From: Arenibacter palladensis
GTDB lineage: Bacteria; Bacteroidota; Bacteroidia; Flavobacteriales; Flavobacteriaceae
DNA length: 64,000 nt
NCBI RefSeq assembly: GCF_900129275.1
Contig: NZ_FQUX01000008.1
Coordinates: forward strand, 186,001 to 250,000
Direction of reading: 5' to 3'
Made by a program: the position numbers and the translations under genes. The stretch's first letter is position 1; every line of letters begins with the position of its first letter. Under the pieces are notes generated by a model, which did no database searches, was not told the DNA's origin, and saw only the letters and a program-made list of their open reading frames with translations. Shown piece after piece: positions 1 through 8,781 of this stretch.

Positions 1-41
1 ATCATTAGATCAAATTATAATCTTCTAATATATAGTATGAA

Positions 42-1391
42 ATGAAAATAATAAACTTAGGTGCCAGCTTATCCATTTTTCTATTCCTTTTTTGCATAGG
101 CACCCACAATTGCCATGGCCAATTCCTTAAAAAATTGGGGCAACGGGCAGAAAATGCAGCAGAAGAAGCTGTTCTTAGAAAATCTGAACAAAAAGTTACG
201 CGTGAAACTGAAAAAGCCATGGACACCATTTTAGATGGTAATAAAGGTACAAAGCAGCAAAAGAAGTCCAAGTCCCAGGAGACACAAAATGATGCCAATG
301 CCTCTGTTGAAGGCGATGATGGACAAACACCACAAAAATCAGAATCCAATACCAATGTTTTAAAACAAAGTGAATTCGGGGTGTATAGTAATTTCACCTT
401 TATACCAGGCAACAAACTTCTGTTCTATGATGATTTTACGGCTGACGCCTTGGGAGATTTTCCTGCAAATTGGGAAACTGGAGGCTCTGGAGAAGTTGTT
501 AATACAAATGTTTCCGAAAGCAAATGGCTCTCCCTTATTAGAAGGTCGGGATACATGCCAAGCATGGAGGACAAACTACCTGAAAACTATACCATTGAAT
601 TTGATTTATCCAATAATGGATATGGTTCCGGAAAGCCTATTAGTAAAATACACTTTGCGTTCTTAACCAAAAAGGCCTATTCCATGGATGCCGGAGGCAC
701 TTTGGCAGAGATAGAAATCCTTCTCTCCCCAAATGGTTTTAATGTAAGAAGCGTATCTAATTTTGGGGGCGAAGTGGACGTAAAAATTGGAAATGAAATT
801 GACAGGGAAATACCTGAATATTTAAACAATACGGTCCATATTTCCATTGCCGTAAACAAAAAAAGGTTGCGGATGTGGGTGAACGAGGAAAAAATGGTGG
901 ATTCCCCTAATTTAATACAGGCCAATATTGGTAAATATTTTATAATCCAGGCGATGGACGTATTACCGGAAAAAGGCCATTTTGTAGGCATCTCCAACTT
1001 CAAAATTGCTGAATCCACGGAAGACCTGCGGTCTTTATTACTCAAAAATGGAAAATTCAGTACAACAGGAATCTATTTTGATACTGCCGCATCCACAGTA
1101 AAGAAGGAGTCTTACGGAATACTCTTGGACATCGCCAATATGCTTCGCGATAACAAGGATATCAACCTACAAATAATAGGACATACTGATAATCAAGGGG
1201 AAGAAAATTACAACCAGACACTATCCGAGAGTAGAGCTGCAGCTGTGAAGCAAATTCTAATTGAAGAGTTTGAAATAGATGAGGCCCGATTGCAATTTAT
1301 GGGCAAGGGCGAAACAGAAGCTGTAGATGACAATACCACAGAAAAAGGCAGGGCCAATAATAGAAGAGTAGAATTTATAAAAATCAATTAA
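42..1391 (+). CDS. OmpA-family outer membrane protein (peptidoglycan-binding C-terminus)
   Basis: A 449-residue exported protein. Residues 1-27 form a signal peptide ending in HCHGQ. Residues 28-110 are charged and low in complexity (Lys/Glu/Gln rich), probably a flexible or coiled segment. The middle (about 120-330) looks like a beta-sandwich of unknown family. Residues 340-449 are an OmpA C-terminal domain with the GHTDNQG and GRANNRRVEF motifs that contact diaminopimelate in this family. It should therefore anchor to peptidoglycan from the periplasm. It is the first of twelve co-directional genes and 21 bp separate it from the next. The start is the first ATG before the signal peptide. The operon promoter may lie outside the window, because only 41 bp precede the gene. 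Confidence 0.85.
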   Translation: MKIINLGASLSIFLFLFCIGTHNCHGQFLKKLGQRAENAAEEAVLRKSEQKVTRETEKAMDTILDGNKGTKQQKKSKSQETQNDANASVEGDDGQTPQKSESNTNVLKQSEFGVYSNFTFIPGNKLLFYDDFTADALGDFPANWETGGSGEVVNTNVSESKWLSLIRRSGYMPSMEDKLPENYTIEFDLSNNGYGSGKPISKIHFAFLTKKAYSMDAGGTLAEIEILLSPNGFNVRSVSNFGGEVDVKIGNEIDREIPEYLNNTVHISIAVNKKRLRMWVNEEKMVDSPNLIQANIGKYFIIQAMDVLPEKGHFVGISNFKIAESTEDLRSLLLKNGKFSTTGIYFDTAASTVKKESYGILLDIANMLRDNKDINLQIIGHTDNQGEENYNQTLSESRAAAVKQILIEEFEIDEARLQFMGKGETEAVDDNTTEKGRANNRRVEFIKIN

Positions 1392-1412
1392 AAAAATCCA
1401 AAACAAAGAATC

Positions 1413-1760
1413 ATGAAAAAAACATTGAAAAGTCAAGTTAGAATAATGTTCATCGCCAGCAGCTTAGTAGTACTATCCGGGTTTATAAGTTGCAGTAAAG
1501 ATGATGGTTTAAGCCCTGTTGGTTGTAACAATTGGTCGGAAAAATACCTTTCCCAAGCCCAAGCGTATTCCGATGCTTCAGCGGCTTACAGCAATGACCC
1601 AAGTGTGTCCAATTGCAATAAATTAAAAACAGAAGGTTTGAACTATGTAAAATCCTTAGAGGGCATTTTAAGCTGTGTCCCGACCGTTAATAAATCGGAA
1701 TTCAATAATGACATAAAAAACTTGAAAGCAGAGATCAACAGCACTGCTTGTGATGAATAA
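1413..1760 (+). CDS. Small lipoprotein of unknown function
   Basis: A 115-residue protein with a lipoprotein signal peptide ending in the lipobox GFISC, so Cys27 should be lipidated. The mature part is mostly helical, rich in Ala, Ser and Asn, and has further cysteines in CNNW, SNCNK, LSCV and TACDE that could form disulfides in the periplasm. I do not recognise a named domain. It follows the OmpA-like gene by 21 bp and precedes a small membrane protein by 17 bp, so it is almost certainly in the same transcript. Confidence 0.75.
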   Translation: MKKTLKSQVRIMFIASSLVVLSGFISCSKDDGLSPVGCNNWSEKYLSQAQAYSDASAAYSNDPSVSNCNKLKTEGLNYVKSLEGILSCVPTVNKSEFNNDIKNLKAEINSTACDE

Positions 1761-1777
1761 TTGTAAAAACTACTAAA

Positions 1778-2122
1778 ATGGAAACAACAGATAACAAAAC
1801 AGTTGTGGCAAGCGAAGGTAAGAACATTGCCATTATATCCTATATCACCATCATTGGCCTTATTATAGCCTTTGTAATGAACAATGACAAAAAGGACGCC
1901 TTTGCTTCTTACCATATTAAACAATCCCTGGGCCTGGCCTGTACGGGTCTTGCCTTAGGGGCCATAGGAATGATTCCCATATTGGGATGGATCATAAATA
2001 TCCTTGGCATTTTTGTTCTCCTCTATATGTGGATCATGGGATTAATCAACGCCTTTAATGGCAAAGAAAGTCCTGTACCCTTCTTAGGGGAGAAATTTAT
2101 AGAATGGTTCAAGAATATATAA
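1778..2122 (+). CDS. DUF4870-like small integral membrane protein
   Basis: A 114-residue protein with three likely transmembrane helices (about residues 17-34, 48-70 and 72-92). The spacing and the motif SYHIKQSLGL between helices 1 and 2 match the DUF4870/Tic20-like family often annotated as import component protein, whose function is unknown. The stop codon directly abuts the next reading frame. It is one of two small integral membrane proteins in the envelope operon. Confidence 0.75.
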   Translation: METTDNKTVVASEGKNIAIISYITIIGLIIAFVMNNDKKDAFASYHIKQSLGLACTGLALGAIGMIPILGWIINILGIFVLLYMWIMGLINAFNGKESPVPFLGEKFIEWFKNI

Positions 2123-2131
2123 ATGCATATC

Positions 2132-2998
2132 ATGAAAAAATCAATAATGCCCTTTACAGTAATGGGAATTCTATTCCTATTATCATTTTCTACACAAGCC
2201 CAAAGCAATGATTGGACCGGAAAATGGAACACAACACTTTTAGGTAACTCTTTAGGAGAGTTGAATATTACAAAGTCGGGAGATATTTATACGGGGACTT
2301 TTCCGAATGGAAAACTGGACGGCAAATATGAGAATGGCAATTTAACCGGTACCTATAGAAGGACTGTAAATAGTTTTGACAGAACGGGGATGGGAAAAAT
2401 GGGGCTATTTACATTCATTATGCATGCCGGGAAAAAATCATTTGAAGGCGAATATAAGCCTGAAGGTAAAGATGACTGGCAACCTGATAATTGGAACGGG
2501 TCAAGACCTAATTCTTTGTATGGAAATATAATTGAAGAACAAGTGGCAAAAGATGAATTAGACAAAAGAGAACAGGTCTTAAAGGATTTTGCAAACAAGG
2601 ATAAACCTGCCCCAATTAAACCTTGGACCGGAACATGGGAAACAGATGTATTGGGCAAACTAAAGATTAATCAAAAAAATATTGCCAATGTACTAGGAAA
2701 ATACCGCTTTCAGGTAAACAACAAATTTACGAATGGAGACATCACAGGTAAAGTAACAGATAGTAATCGTAAAGAATTTGAAGGTCATTTTAAAGATAGT
2801 GAGGGCAAATCAGGGCAAATTAAAATTTCGTATTCCTATCTAGTCAACGCAACACCTGGTTATGATTTCTCAGGCGTTTTAATCTACGATTTTACACCTG
2901 AACAGAAAAAAATGAATATTCCCTTAACCAAAAAAGTAGTGTCCATAAAAGGTCATAGAGTATCCTCATTATTACCAAATATGGTTAACTATAACTGA
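2132..2998 (+). CDS. Exported protein with duplicated WTGxW beta domain
   Basis: Exported protein of 288 residues from the ATG at 2132. An upstream in-frame ATG at 2123 would add three residues before the MKK-type signal peptide, which ends near TQAQS. The mature protein contains two copies of a similar module. One starts at DWTGKWNTTLLG (about residue 28) and the other at PWTGTWETDVLG (about 165). Each is followed by alternating hydrophilic/hydrophobic strands with G-K-Y/F spacing, like lipocalin-type or MORN-like ligand-binding barrels. A charged linker (KDELDKREQVLKDFANK) separates them. No enzyme motif is visible. It sits between the DUF4870-like gene and the CHAT-like lipoprotein gene. 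Confidence 0.7.
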   Translation: MKKSIMPFTVMGILFLLSFSTQAQSNDWTGKWNTTLLGNSLGELNITKSGDIYTGTFPNGKLDGKYENGNLTGTYRRTVNSFDRTGMGKMGLFTFIMHAGKKSFEGEYKPEGKDDWQPDNWNGSRPNSLYGNIIEEQVAKDELDKREQVLKDFANKDKPAPIKPWTGTWETDVLGKLKINQKNIANVLGKYRFQVNNKFTNGDITGKVTDSNRKEFEGHFKDSEGKSGQIKISYSYLVNATPGYDFSGVLIYDFTPEQKKMNIPLTKKVVSIKGHRVSSLLPNMVNYN

Positions 2999-3011
2999 AA
3001 ATCCAGAAGCT

Positions 3012-5078
3012 ATGCGCCTCCTATACTTATTTTCTTTATTGCTGGTTTTGTTTTCATGCAATGAAAGCAAAAAAGATAAGGCCAGCGCAACTAATGAGGT
3101 TTTGGAAGATTTCTCCAAAATGCCGGATTCTGTTTTCCTAAAAGGCTTTGCCATTTTAGATACCGTACAACTAAAGCCGGTAACGGAAATGATAAATGAA
3201 CTTAGGCAAATTCCAGAACTGCAAGAAATTGGTGTAGGGGACGAATTGTTGAGTTTTAGGCTTAAAAATGGGCCAACTATGTTGATTAGACTTAAAGAAT
3301 TTTCATCATTAACCAAAGGTGGCACAGCCAGTGCTGCCATACCTTCAATGACGATACTCAACAATAAACAGATAGAGGAAAACGCAAGCAATGTTGTGGG
3401 CGCACAACGTGGGAAAAATAGGCAAAACAAAAAGGCATTTGTGTTAGCTCCTTATCTATGGTATTTTAAAAGTGATGATGATGTAAAAGTTCCATATTCA
3501 AAACTTAAAAATCATAGAAATTACAAAGGCAATGTTAATTACAAATCGAATGAAACTGAAGCTTCCCAAACCATAACCATAGATGATTACTTATCATTTA
3601 ATGATTTTGACATGGTGTATTTAAGTTCTCATGGTTCTAAAACATGTCAGGTAGTAGAGAATTCAGAAAAAAGTAATACATGTTATACATTTATTTCAAC
3701 AGGAATAAAATTTAAAAGCTCAGAATTAAAAAATCTTAAAAATCAGCTTAGCTCAAAAAACGTTACAGGGATTGGATTAGGTAAAGAAGACATATATTTA
3801 AGACCAGAATTTTTCTCGATTACTTACCCTGATATAAATAACAAACTTTTTATTTTTAGTGCCTGTGAATTAGGCCAACACGGAGATGTTGAGAATACAT
3901 TTAACAACATAATACAAAACGGTCAGCTATTTTATTGGCAAAATATTATTTATTCAGATGACGCTTCAAGAGCTTTTAGTGCTTTCTATGATAGAATGTT
4001 ATTGTATGGAGAAAATGCACCTACTGCTTTTAAAAACACTCCAGACTCACTTAAAAACAATTTACCTTCCTATTATTTAGAAGGTCCTATAGGTAAACAA
4101 GACACCATAAAGACTACAACCTATCTCCGTATGACTACCCAAGGCAATGCCATGCATATCATAGAACCTATAAGTTTTATGGACGAGAAAACAAAGAAAG
4201 AATTGCAGGAAGGTGTTGTCTACCCTTTTGAGGGTATCCTTGAAGACGATGAACCCGAGGAGGCCAGTTTTACTATGGAATTTTTGGGATACACCGTACA
4301 AGAAATGGAAGACAAAGGCATGACGTTCTCGTTAAAAGTAGATGGCAATACGGTATTGGACCATATTTCCTTTGTTCCCGATACCGACCCCAACGATGAT
4401 ATAGAAGTAAAAGGGGGCAAAAATGAAAAAACAACCTTGGTCACCTTTAAAGGCGTAAATCTAAAGAAAGACCTTAAAAAAAATAGTTCGGTAAAACTGG
4501 AAGCCCTTTTTCATTTTAGCGAGGAAAATTACGGCTATCAAATGATCAATGTATCAACGGGCAGTTCGGATATGCGAATTGTCATGAAGGGGCCGGACGG
4601 GACCATCAATATGTTTTTTGATGCAGATAACTACGCTCTTAAAATGACCCACCCTGCAGAAAACGCTACCCTTTATTCGGACGAGGAAGGATTTATTTAC
4701 ATGAATGTCCCAGGACAGGGCTGGATAAAAACCAAGATGGGCCAAATGGCAGCTATGATTGCCAATGTTGTACCAATGAATATGGATTTTCTGGCCTTGG
4801 AACCTACCAAAGGATCCGTAATGCATAAAATAGCGGCATTCGCTGGTGACATTACCATTGCCAAATTGGAAAATGAACCAAGGGCTAAAAAAATAAGTGG
4901 CGGTATTGGTTCTGAAAAAACTGTGTTCATTGCCGACGGGCGGGTTACCATAACGTTTGACGACAAAAAAAGATTGGAATCGTTGGTGGAGCTACCTTCC
5001 AGCATACGCTATTATTATGAAGAACAAGAGATAACAATCCCCAATGCACAAATATTCTCAATGCCTTCATTTCAATAA
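3012..5078 (+). CDS. Large lipoprotein with CHAT/caspase-like domain
   Basis: A 688-residue protein whose signal peptide ends in LVLFSC, so Cys16 should be lipidated. Residues 140-345 carry a clan CD protease-type signature. A hydrophobic strand ends in YLSSHG (His207), a second ends in IFSACELGQ (Cys285), and a later segment SDDASRAFSAFYDRMLLYG resembles the last helix of CHAT domains (FYxxLxxG). Caspases, gingipains and CHAT proteins use such a His-Cys dyad for peptide cleavage. Residues 375-688 are beta-rich with no recognised domain. The CHAT-like stretch is visibly more AT-rich than the 3' half, so it may have been acquired separately. It sits 13 bp after the previous gene in the envelope operon. 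The fold call is mine from motifs; protease activity is unproven. Confidence 0.72.
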   Translation: MRLLYLFSLLLVLFSCNESKKDKASATNEVLEDFSKMPDSVFLKGFAILDTVQLKPVTEMINELRQIPELQEIGVGDELLSFRLKNGPTMLIRLKEFSSLTKGGTASAAIPSMTILNNKQIEENASNVVGAQRGKNRQNKKAFVLAPYLWYFKSDDDVKVPYSKLKNHRNYKGNVNYKSNETEASQTITIDDYLSFNDFDMVYLSSHGSKTCQVVENSEKSNTCYTFISTGIKFKSSELKNLKNQLSSKNVTGIGLGKEDIYLRPEFFSITYPDINNKLFIFSACELGQHGDVENTFNNIIQNGQLFYWQNIIYSDDASRAFSAFYDRMLLYGENAPTAFKNTPDSLKNNLPSYYLEGPIGKQDTIKTTTYLRMTTQGNAMHIIEPISFMDEKTKKELQEGVVYPFEGILEDDEPEEASFTMEFLGYTVQEMEDKGMTFSLKVDGNTVLDHISFVPDTDPNDDIEVKGGKNEKTTLVTFKGVNLKKDLKKNSSVKLEALFHFSEENYGYQMINVSTGSSDMRIVMKGPDGTINMFFDADNYALKMTHPAENATLYSDEEGFIYMNVPGQGWIKTKMGQMAAMIANVVPMNMDFLALEPTKGSVMHKIAAFAGDITIAKLENEPRAKKISGGIGSEKTVFIADGRVTITFDDKKRLESLVELPSSIRYYYEEQEITIPNAQIFSMPSFQ

Positions 5079-5202
5079 TTGATACCTAATTAAATAATAT
5101 ACAACAGGCAGTACTGACACCCGTATTCACCCCAGAGCCGAAAGGTCTGCTGACTAAATGAAAAAGCAAAAAGTATTATTAAGAACCAATAAATACAAAA
5201 TC

Positions 5203-5601
5203 ATGCAAATGCAATTTATACTACTATTGGCGGTCTTACTTTTTTCAAGAAACATGAACGGGCAAATGAATTTTTCCAACCTTGACGCCAACGGGAGTTT
5301 TCCTAAAATCGAGATCAATACGGACAACACAACCCTATTTGCTAAAATAGGAGAAAACACCAAGCCTTGGTTACATTGGAACGAAGTACCTAAAAGCATT
5401 GAGAGTGGTAATGGCCGTTCTACATTTAAAATGACCGTTTACAACAACGACGGTATAGCCAATAGAACTTTCGAAATATCATATACCATTCCTTATGGCC
5501 AAAACAATGCCGACCCCTCGGCGCATATTAAGGCAACATACATATACAGGGACAAAAGGCCCAATAAGATATTGGAAGAACATTTCAAATTAATACAATA
5601 A
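5203..5601 (+). CDS. Small exported protein, unknown family
   Basis: A 132-residue exported protein if translation starts at the ATG at 5203, which places the hydrophobic segment FILLLAVLLF directly after the start. An in-frame ATG at 5158 would put 15 basic residues in front of the signal peptide and is less likely. The cleavage site is probably near MNGQ. The mature part is short and beta-rich (KMTVYNNDG, FEISYTIPYG, KATYIYRD). No family is recognised. It lies in the envelope operon, 6 bp before a lipoprotein gene. Confidence 0.65.
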   Translation: MQMQFILLLAVLLFSRNMNGQMNFSNLDANGSFPKIEINTDNTTLFAKIGENTKPWLHWNEVPKSIESGNGRSTFKMTVYNNDGIANRTFEISYTIPYGQNNADPSAHIKATYIYRDKRPNKILEEHFKLIQ

Positions 5602-5607
5602 TCAACT

Positions 5608-6219
5608 ATGCCCATGAAAACCAATGTAATTTATTTATTGATCGCGCTATTTTTAGGCGCTTGCCAAGATAGTCCTAAAACAGAAAATAAAGACGATGTT
5701 GGCCTACCCGCTACTTCTGTAGTAGAAATGGCCAAGGCTAAAGTGAATATAAAAGAAAAAGAACCTAGCAACAAAGATGTTTGGAAAGCCTTAAAGAGCA
5801 CCACACCATTAAGTAGCGAGCAACTTCTACCCTATTTGCCAAAAATGATAAATGGCCACAAAATGGCAAATCAATATGCCTACCCAGGGGGCGGGCAAAT
5901 GGCTACCGGGGGCTATGGCCCCGCAGACAATCAGTACAACTTTTCCATTGAAGATGGTGCCGGGTCCAAGGCCATAGTAAAAAACTTTTTCAATAGCTAT
6001 AAACTTAGACTACAAGGACCTGTAGATACCGAATACATTTATTTGGAACGTGACGGTTACGAGACCATTGCCTTTTTACAGCCTAAAATCAGTAGGAACC
6101 AAATTTCTTTTATCTACAACAACAGGTTCAGGATAAGCTTGGAGGGTCCAGATAAAGCTATTGACCTTTGGTCCTATATCGACTTTGAAAACCTTAAACA
6201 ATTAGATCAATACAAATAA
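5608..6219 (+). CDS. Lipoprotein, paralogue of the gene at 6902
   Basis: A 203-residue lipoprotein with lipobox LFLGAC (Cys19). The ATG at 5614 is an equally good start. The mature protein resembles the product of 6902-7528 by eye. Both have a TPLSxxQL or TPLTxAQL stretch, then a short linker, a DGAGSKA or DAAGQKA turn, a YxxxERDG or YxxxERNG strand, an (I/L)YxNRFxxxLEG strand and a final LWxxxxxxNL helix. That conserved order suggests one beta-sandwich fold. Function unknown. It follows the preceding gene by 6 bp and precedes a collagen-like lipoprotein by 24 bp. Confidence 0.75.
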   Translation: MPMKTNVIYLLIALFLGACQDSPKTENKDDVGLPATSVVEMAKAKVNIKEKEPSNKDVWKALKSTTPLSSEQLLPYLPKMINGHKMANQYAYPGGGQMATGGYGPADNQYNFSIEDGAGSKAIVKNFFNSYKLRLQGPVDTEYIYLERDGYETIAFLQPKISRNQISFIYNNRFRISLEGPDKAIDLWSYIDFENLKQLDQYK

Positions 6220-6243
6220 TTAAATCGAACCAAAATAAAAATC

Positions 6244-6771
6244 ATGAAAAACTTCAAGAACACATTAAATTATGCCTTTCCAATACTAGTAATCATATTA
6301 TTAATTTCATGTAGTGGAGAAGATGGGGCTGTAGGACCATCAGGAGCTGATGGGCAAAATGGCGAAAATGGTATTGACGGTAATGCCAATGTTAGTGCGG
6401 TGTTACTAGAAAATGCTTCCCTTATTATTGGTTCTAATTCATTAAGTGTTAATGCTATTACCCAAGAAATTTTGGACTACGGAGCCGTACTAGTATATGT
6501 TCGTGTTTCCAGTACTCCAAATATATGGTATCCATTGCCCTACTCTGAAGATGATGTTCAAATAAGTATTGGTGCCATAACGCAGAATGAGATTATTATA
6601 AACTCTAGTGTCATTACATTTGTTTTAGATATTAAATTGGTGATCATTGCTGGAAATAATACAGCTACTTCTAAAAATAGTAATAACGAAATCCTTGCTT
6701 CCCTAGAAAAAAACGGTATAGATGTAAACAACTACAACCAATTAGCAGAATTCTATAATCTAGAACAGTAG
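6244..6771 (+). CDS. Lipoprotein with short collagen-like Gly-X-Y segment
   Basis: A 175-residue protein with lipobox LLISCS (Cys24) followed at once by a Gly-X-Y run (GEDGAVGPSGADGQNGENG, about residues 26-44) and then a compact C-terminal domain rich in Val, Ile and Asn (about 50-175). This layout, a lipid anchor, a short collagen-like spacer and a globular domain, is common in Flavobacteriaceae surface lipoproteins whose function is unknown. The gene is more AT-rich than its neighbours. A 130-bp gap follows, so a secondary promoter for the rest of the operon could lie at 6772-6901. Confidence 0.75.
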   Translation: MKNFKNTLNYAFPILVIILLISCSGEDGAVGPSGADGQNGENGIDGNANVSAVLLENASLIIGSNSLSVNAITQEILDYGAVLVYVRVSSTPNIWYPLPYSEDDVQISIGAITQNEIIINSSVITFVLDIKLVIIAGNNTATSKNSNNEILASLEKNGIDVNNYNQLAEFYNLEQ

Positions 6772-6901
6772 TTGTTATGTATAGTTGTTAAAAATATTGG
6801 ATTGGATGTAATTTGATGCTAATCTGAATTACAAAAAACCATAGCCATGGCACGACTAATTATTGCATAACGAATAAAATAAATCTTAAAATCATATAAA
6901 A

Positions 6902-7528
6902 ATGAAAAATATACTAAAACTAATACCAATCATCTTGCTTTTGGCTTCATGTAAAGAAACCCCAAAAACCTCAGACCCATCAGCATCCAAGATTTTGGAT
7001 GGGGCTATAAATGAAGTTATTGGAAAGAATGACGATATCAATAAAAAATATGATAATCTACGCGAAGATTTAGGCACCAAAACACCTCTTACCAATGCCC
7101 AACTAATAGAGGCATTCCCAAAAAAATTGAGTAATCTAAGTTTAGATCCATCAGAACAGAACAAAATAGAACCTGAAATTACCGACACCCAACTTGTTTC
7201 CGGCAGCTTTGGAGATGATACTATTAGAATGGAAATTTTGGATGCCGCTGGGCAGAAGGCCGTTGGTGCCATAATACCCTTAAAAATGTTGCACCTCAAC
7301 AAGATAACTTCAGAAAGCAACAATACCATAAGATATTCCAAAGTAGAGCGCAACGGAATTTTAACTTTTGGTACCGATCGGGATGCAGATACAAAAGCAG
7401 ATTTTCAATCCGACCTTAGGTTTCTTTACGCCAATAGATTTTATGTAACCCTGGAAGGCAAGGGGATGGACACCGATGCACTTTGGAAAGCCATGGGCAT
7501 TGATAATTTGGGTGGTTTTAAAAATTAA
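6902..7528 (+). CDS. Lipoprotein, paralogue of the gene at 5608
   Basis: A 208-residue lipoprotein with signal peptide ending LLLASC (Cys17). It shares the architecture of the 203-residue lipoprotein encoded at 5608: TPLTNAQL near residue 61, DAAGQKA, YSKVERNG, LYANRFYVTLEG and a C-terminal LWKAMGIDNL helix. Two copies in one operon, separated by an unrelated lipoprotein gene, point to local duplication followed by divergence. No catalytic motif is visible. It lies 20 bp before a DUF3592 gene. Confidence 0.75.
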   Translation: MKNILKLIPIILLLASCKETPKTSDPSASKILDGAINEVIGKNDDINKKYDNLREDLGTKTPLTNAQLIEAFPKKLSNLSLDPSEQNKIEPEITDTQLVSGSFGDDTIRMEILDAAGQKAVGAIIPLKMLHLNKITSESNNTIRYSKVERNGILTFGTDRDADTKADFQSDLRFLYANRFYVTLEGKGMDTDALWKAMGIDNLGGFKN

Positions 7529-7548
7529 AATGAATAATACCTAAAGTT

Positions 7549-8034
7549 ATGGAATACTTTGAATCCCTTAATCAGTTTCAAATAGCAGGCCTTGTTCTGC
7601 AATTGGGACTTCTGCCATTTTTATTTTTGGCCCTTCGCCGTTGGTGGTGGGCAAAACAATCCCTCCAATGGCCGAAAGTTAATGGAGTGGTTACAAAGGG
7701 ACTCGATTTCCCCCTATCCAAAATAATCGATTTTCTATATACCTATGAACTCAATGGCGCCACCTATTCAGGAAAAGAGCCATTTTTTGCCAATTCCTTC
7801 AAGAAATTTTCACAAAAGAAAGCTTCAGGATTAATTGCCAAATATACTCTTGGGAAGCAGGTTACCGTTTTTTACAATCCGTCAAACCCTAGGATATCCA
7901 CCCTGGAGCCAGGAAGAAAAGATGGCGTAATGGGTGCCTTGTTACTACTGTTCCTACTTTTTTTATTGGGAGCCGTGTCCTTCTACAACCCTTCTATATT
8001 AATAGAGATCATAGATTATTTTTCTAACCGGTAA
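7549..8034 (+). CDS. DUF3592 membrane protein
   Basis: A 161-residue protein with a helix at about 12-30, a soluble loop of roughly 90 residues and a second helix at about 128-147. The loop has the DUF3592 pattern: WPKVNGVVTKG, a Y-x-Y-x-x-x-G strand (YTYELNGATYSG) and VTVFYNPSNPRISTLEPG. DUF3592 proteins are small bacterial membrane proteins of unknown role. It is the second integral membrane protein in the operon and sits 12 bp before an exported protein gene. Confidence 0.8.
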   Translation: MEYFESLNQFQIAGLVLQLGLLPFLFLALRRWWWAKQSLQWPKVNGVVTKGLDFPLSKIIDFLYTYELNGATYSGKEPFFANSFKKFSQKKASGLIAKYTLGKQVTVFYNPSNPRISTLEPGRKDGVMGALLLLFLLFLLGAVSFYNPSILIEIIDYFSNR

Positions 8035-8046
8035 AACACATTTATT

Positions 8047-8769
8047 ATGAAAAAATCAGTTTTGTTTTTAGTAGCCTGTGCCTTTCAAGCTGGCATGGCC
8101 CAAACCAATCATATAGTGGATAATTATCCATTGAAAGCTATGGACCTGGTGTTGTTTTCCTTCGGCATGGACAACCCGCTTACCATAGGAACTATCTCAG
8201 ATTCTGGAGAAATAGCTTTAAATTTCCCAACAGATCTAAATTTTATTACTGATGATGTAAAAGCCAATTTTATGACGGACACGGCCTTTACCTTGTTTTC
8301 CAAATGTGATAATAGTTATGATATACTCGCAGAGGATAAAAATATTAAAGCAGCTGGTGGAGGTTATATTTCCTTAAGCACAAAAGAAAATCCGTATTCC
8401 GGATTGTTGTTTATGGTTACCGATGAAAATTTGGTTCCATGGTTGGAATCCTATGGTGATATAGATGCTGTGCTGGGGTCCTATTTTGAATTGCTATATG
8501 TGGAATCCGATTTTGATTATCAAGGAGCATGTACTTCCACGGTTACTTACACAGAAAACAATCCGGTTGAAACGCAATATGCCTATGATCTGAAGTTAAA
8601 GGCTGGATTTAATTTTATTGAATACAAAATTGAAAGTGTTGCCGAACAGAAGATACCCAGCATGTACGAAGAAAATGTATTCGACAAAATTAAAAAACCA
8701 GGTAAAATAACGGTAACATCATCACAATCGGCCATTCCCAATACCAAGTTGATCGGAAAATATTTTTAA
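8047..8769 (+). CDS. Exported protein, distantly like the product of 8782
   Basis: A 240-residue exported protein with signal peptide MKKSVLFLVACAFQAGMAQ. It is beta-rich, contains a CDNS site and an acidic YVESDFDYQG segment followed by a Cys (GACTS), and ends in basic strands. The order of strands (Y-x-L-x-x-G-x-I-x-x-x-G-x-I-x-L-N near residue 30-60 and YDLKLKAGFNFIEYKI near 180) resembles the next gene product, which has VGAIKVDGSIELN and YDLKFSPGWNMVKTAV. The pair is probably an old duplication. Function unknown. The two genes are 12 bp apart. Confidence 0.68.
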   Translation: MKKSVLFLVACAFQAGMAQTNHIVDNYPLKAMDLVLFSFGMDNPLTIGTISDSGEIALNFPTDLNFITDDVKANFMTDTAFTLFSKCDNSYDILAEDKNIKAAGGGYISLSTKENPYSGLLFMVTDENLVPWLESYGDIDAVLGSYFELLYVESDFDYQGACTSTVTYTENNPVETQYAYDLKLKAGFNFIEYKIESVAEQKIPSMYEENVFDKIKKPGKITVTSSQSAIPNTKLIGKYF

Positions 8770-8781
8770 GAAAGGGAACCT

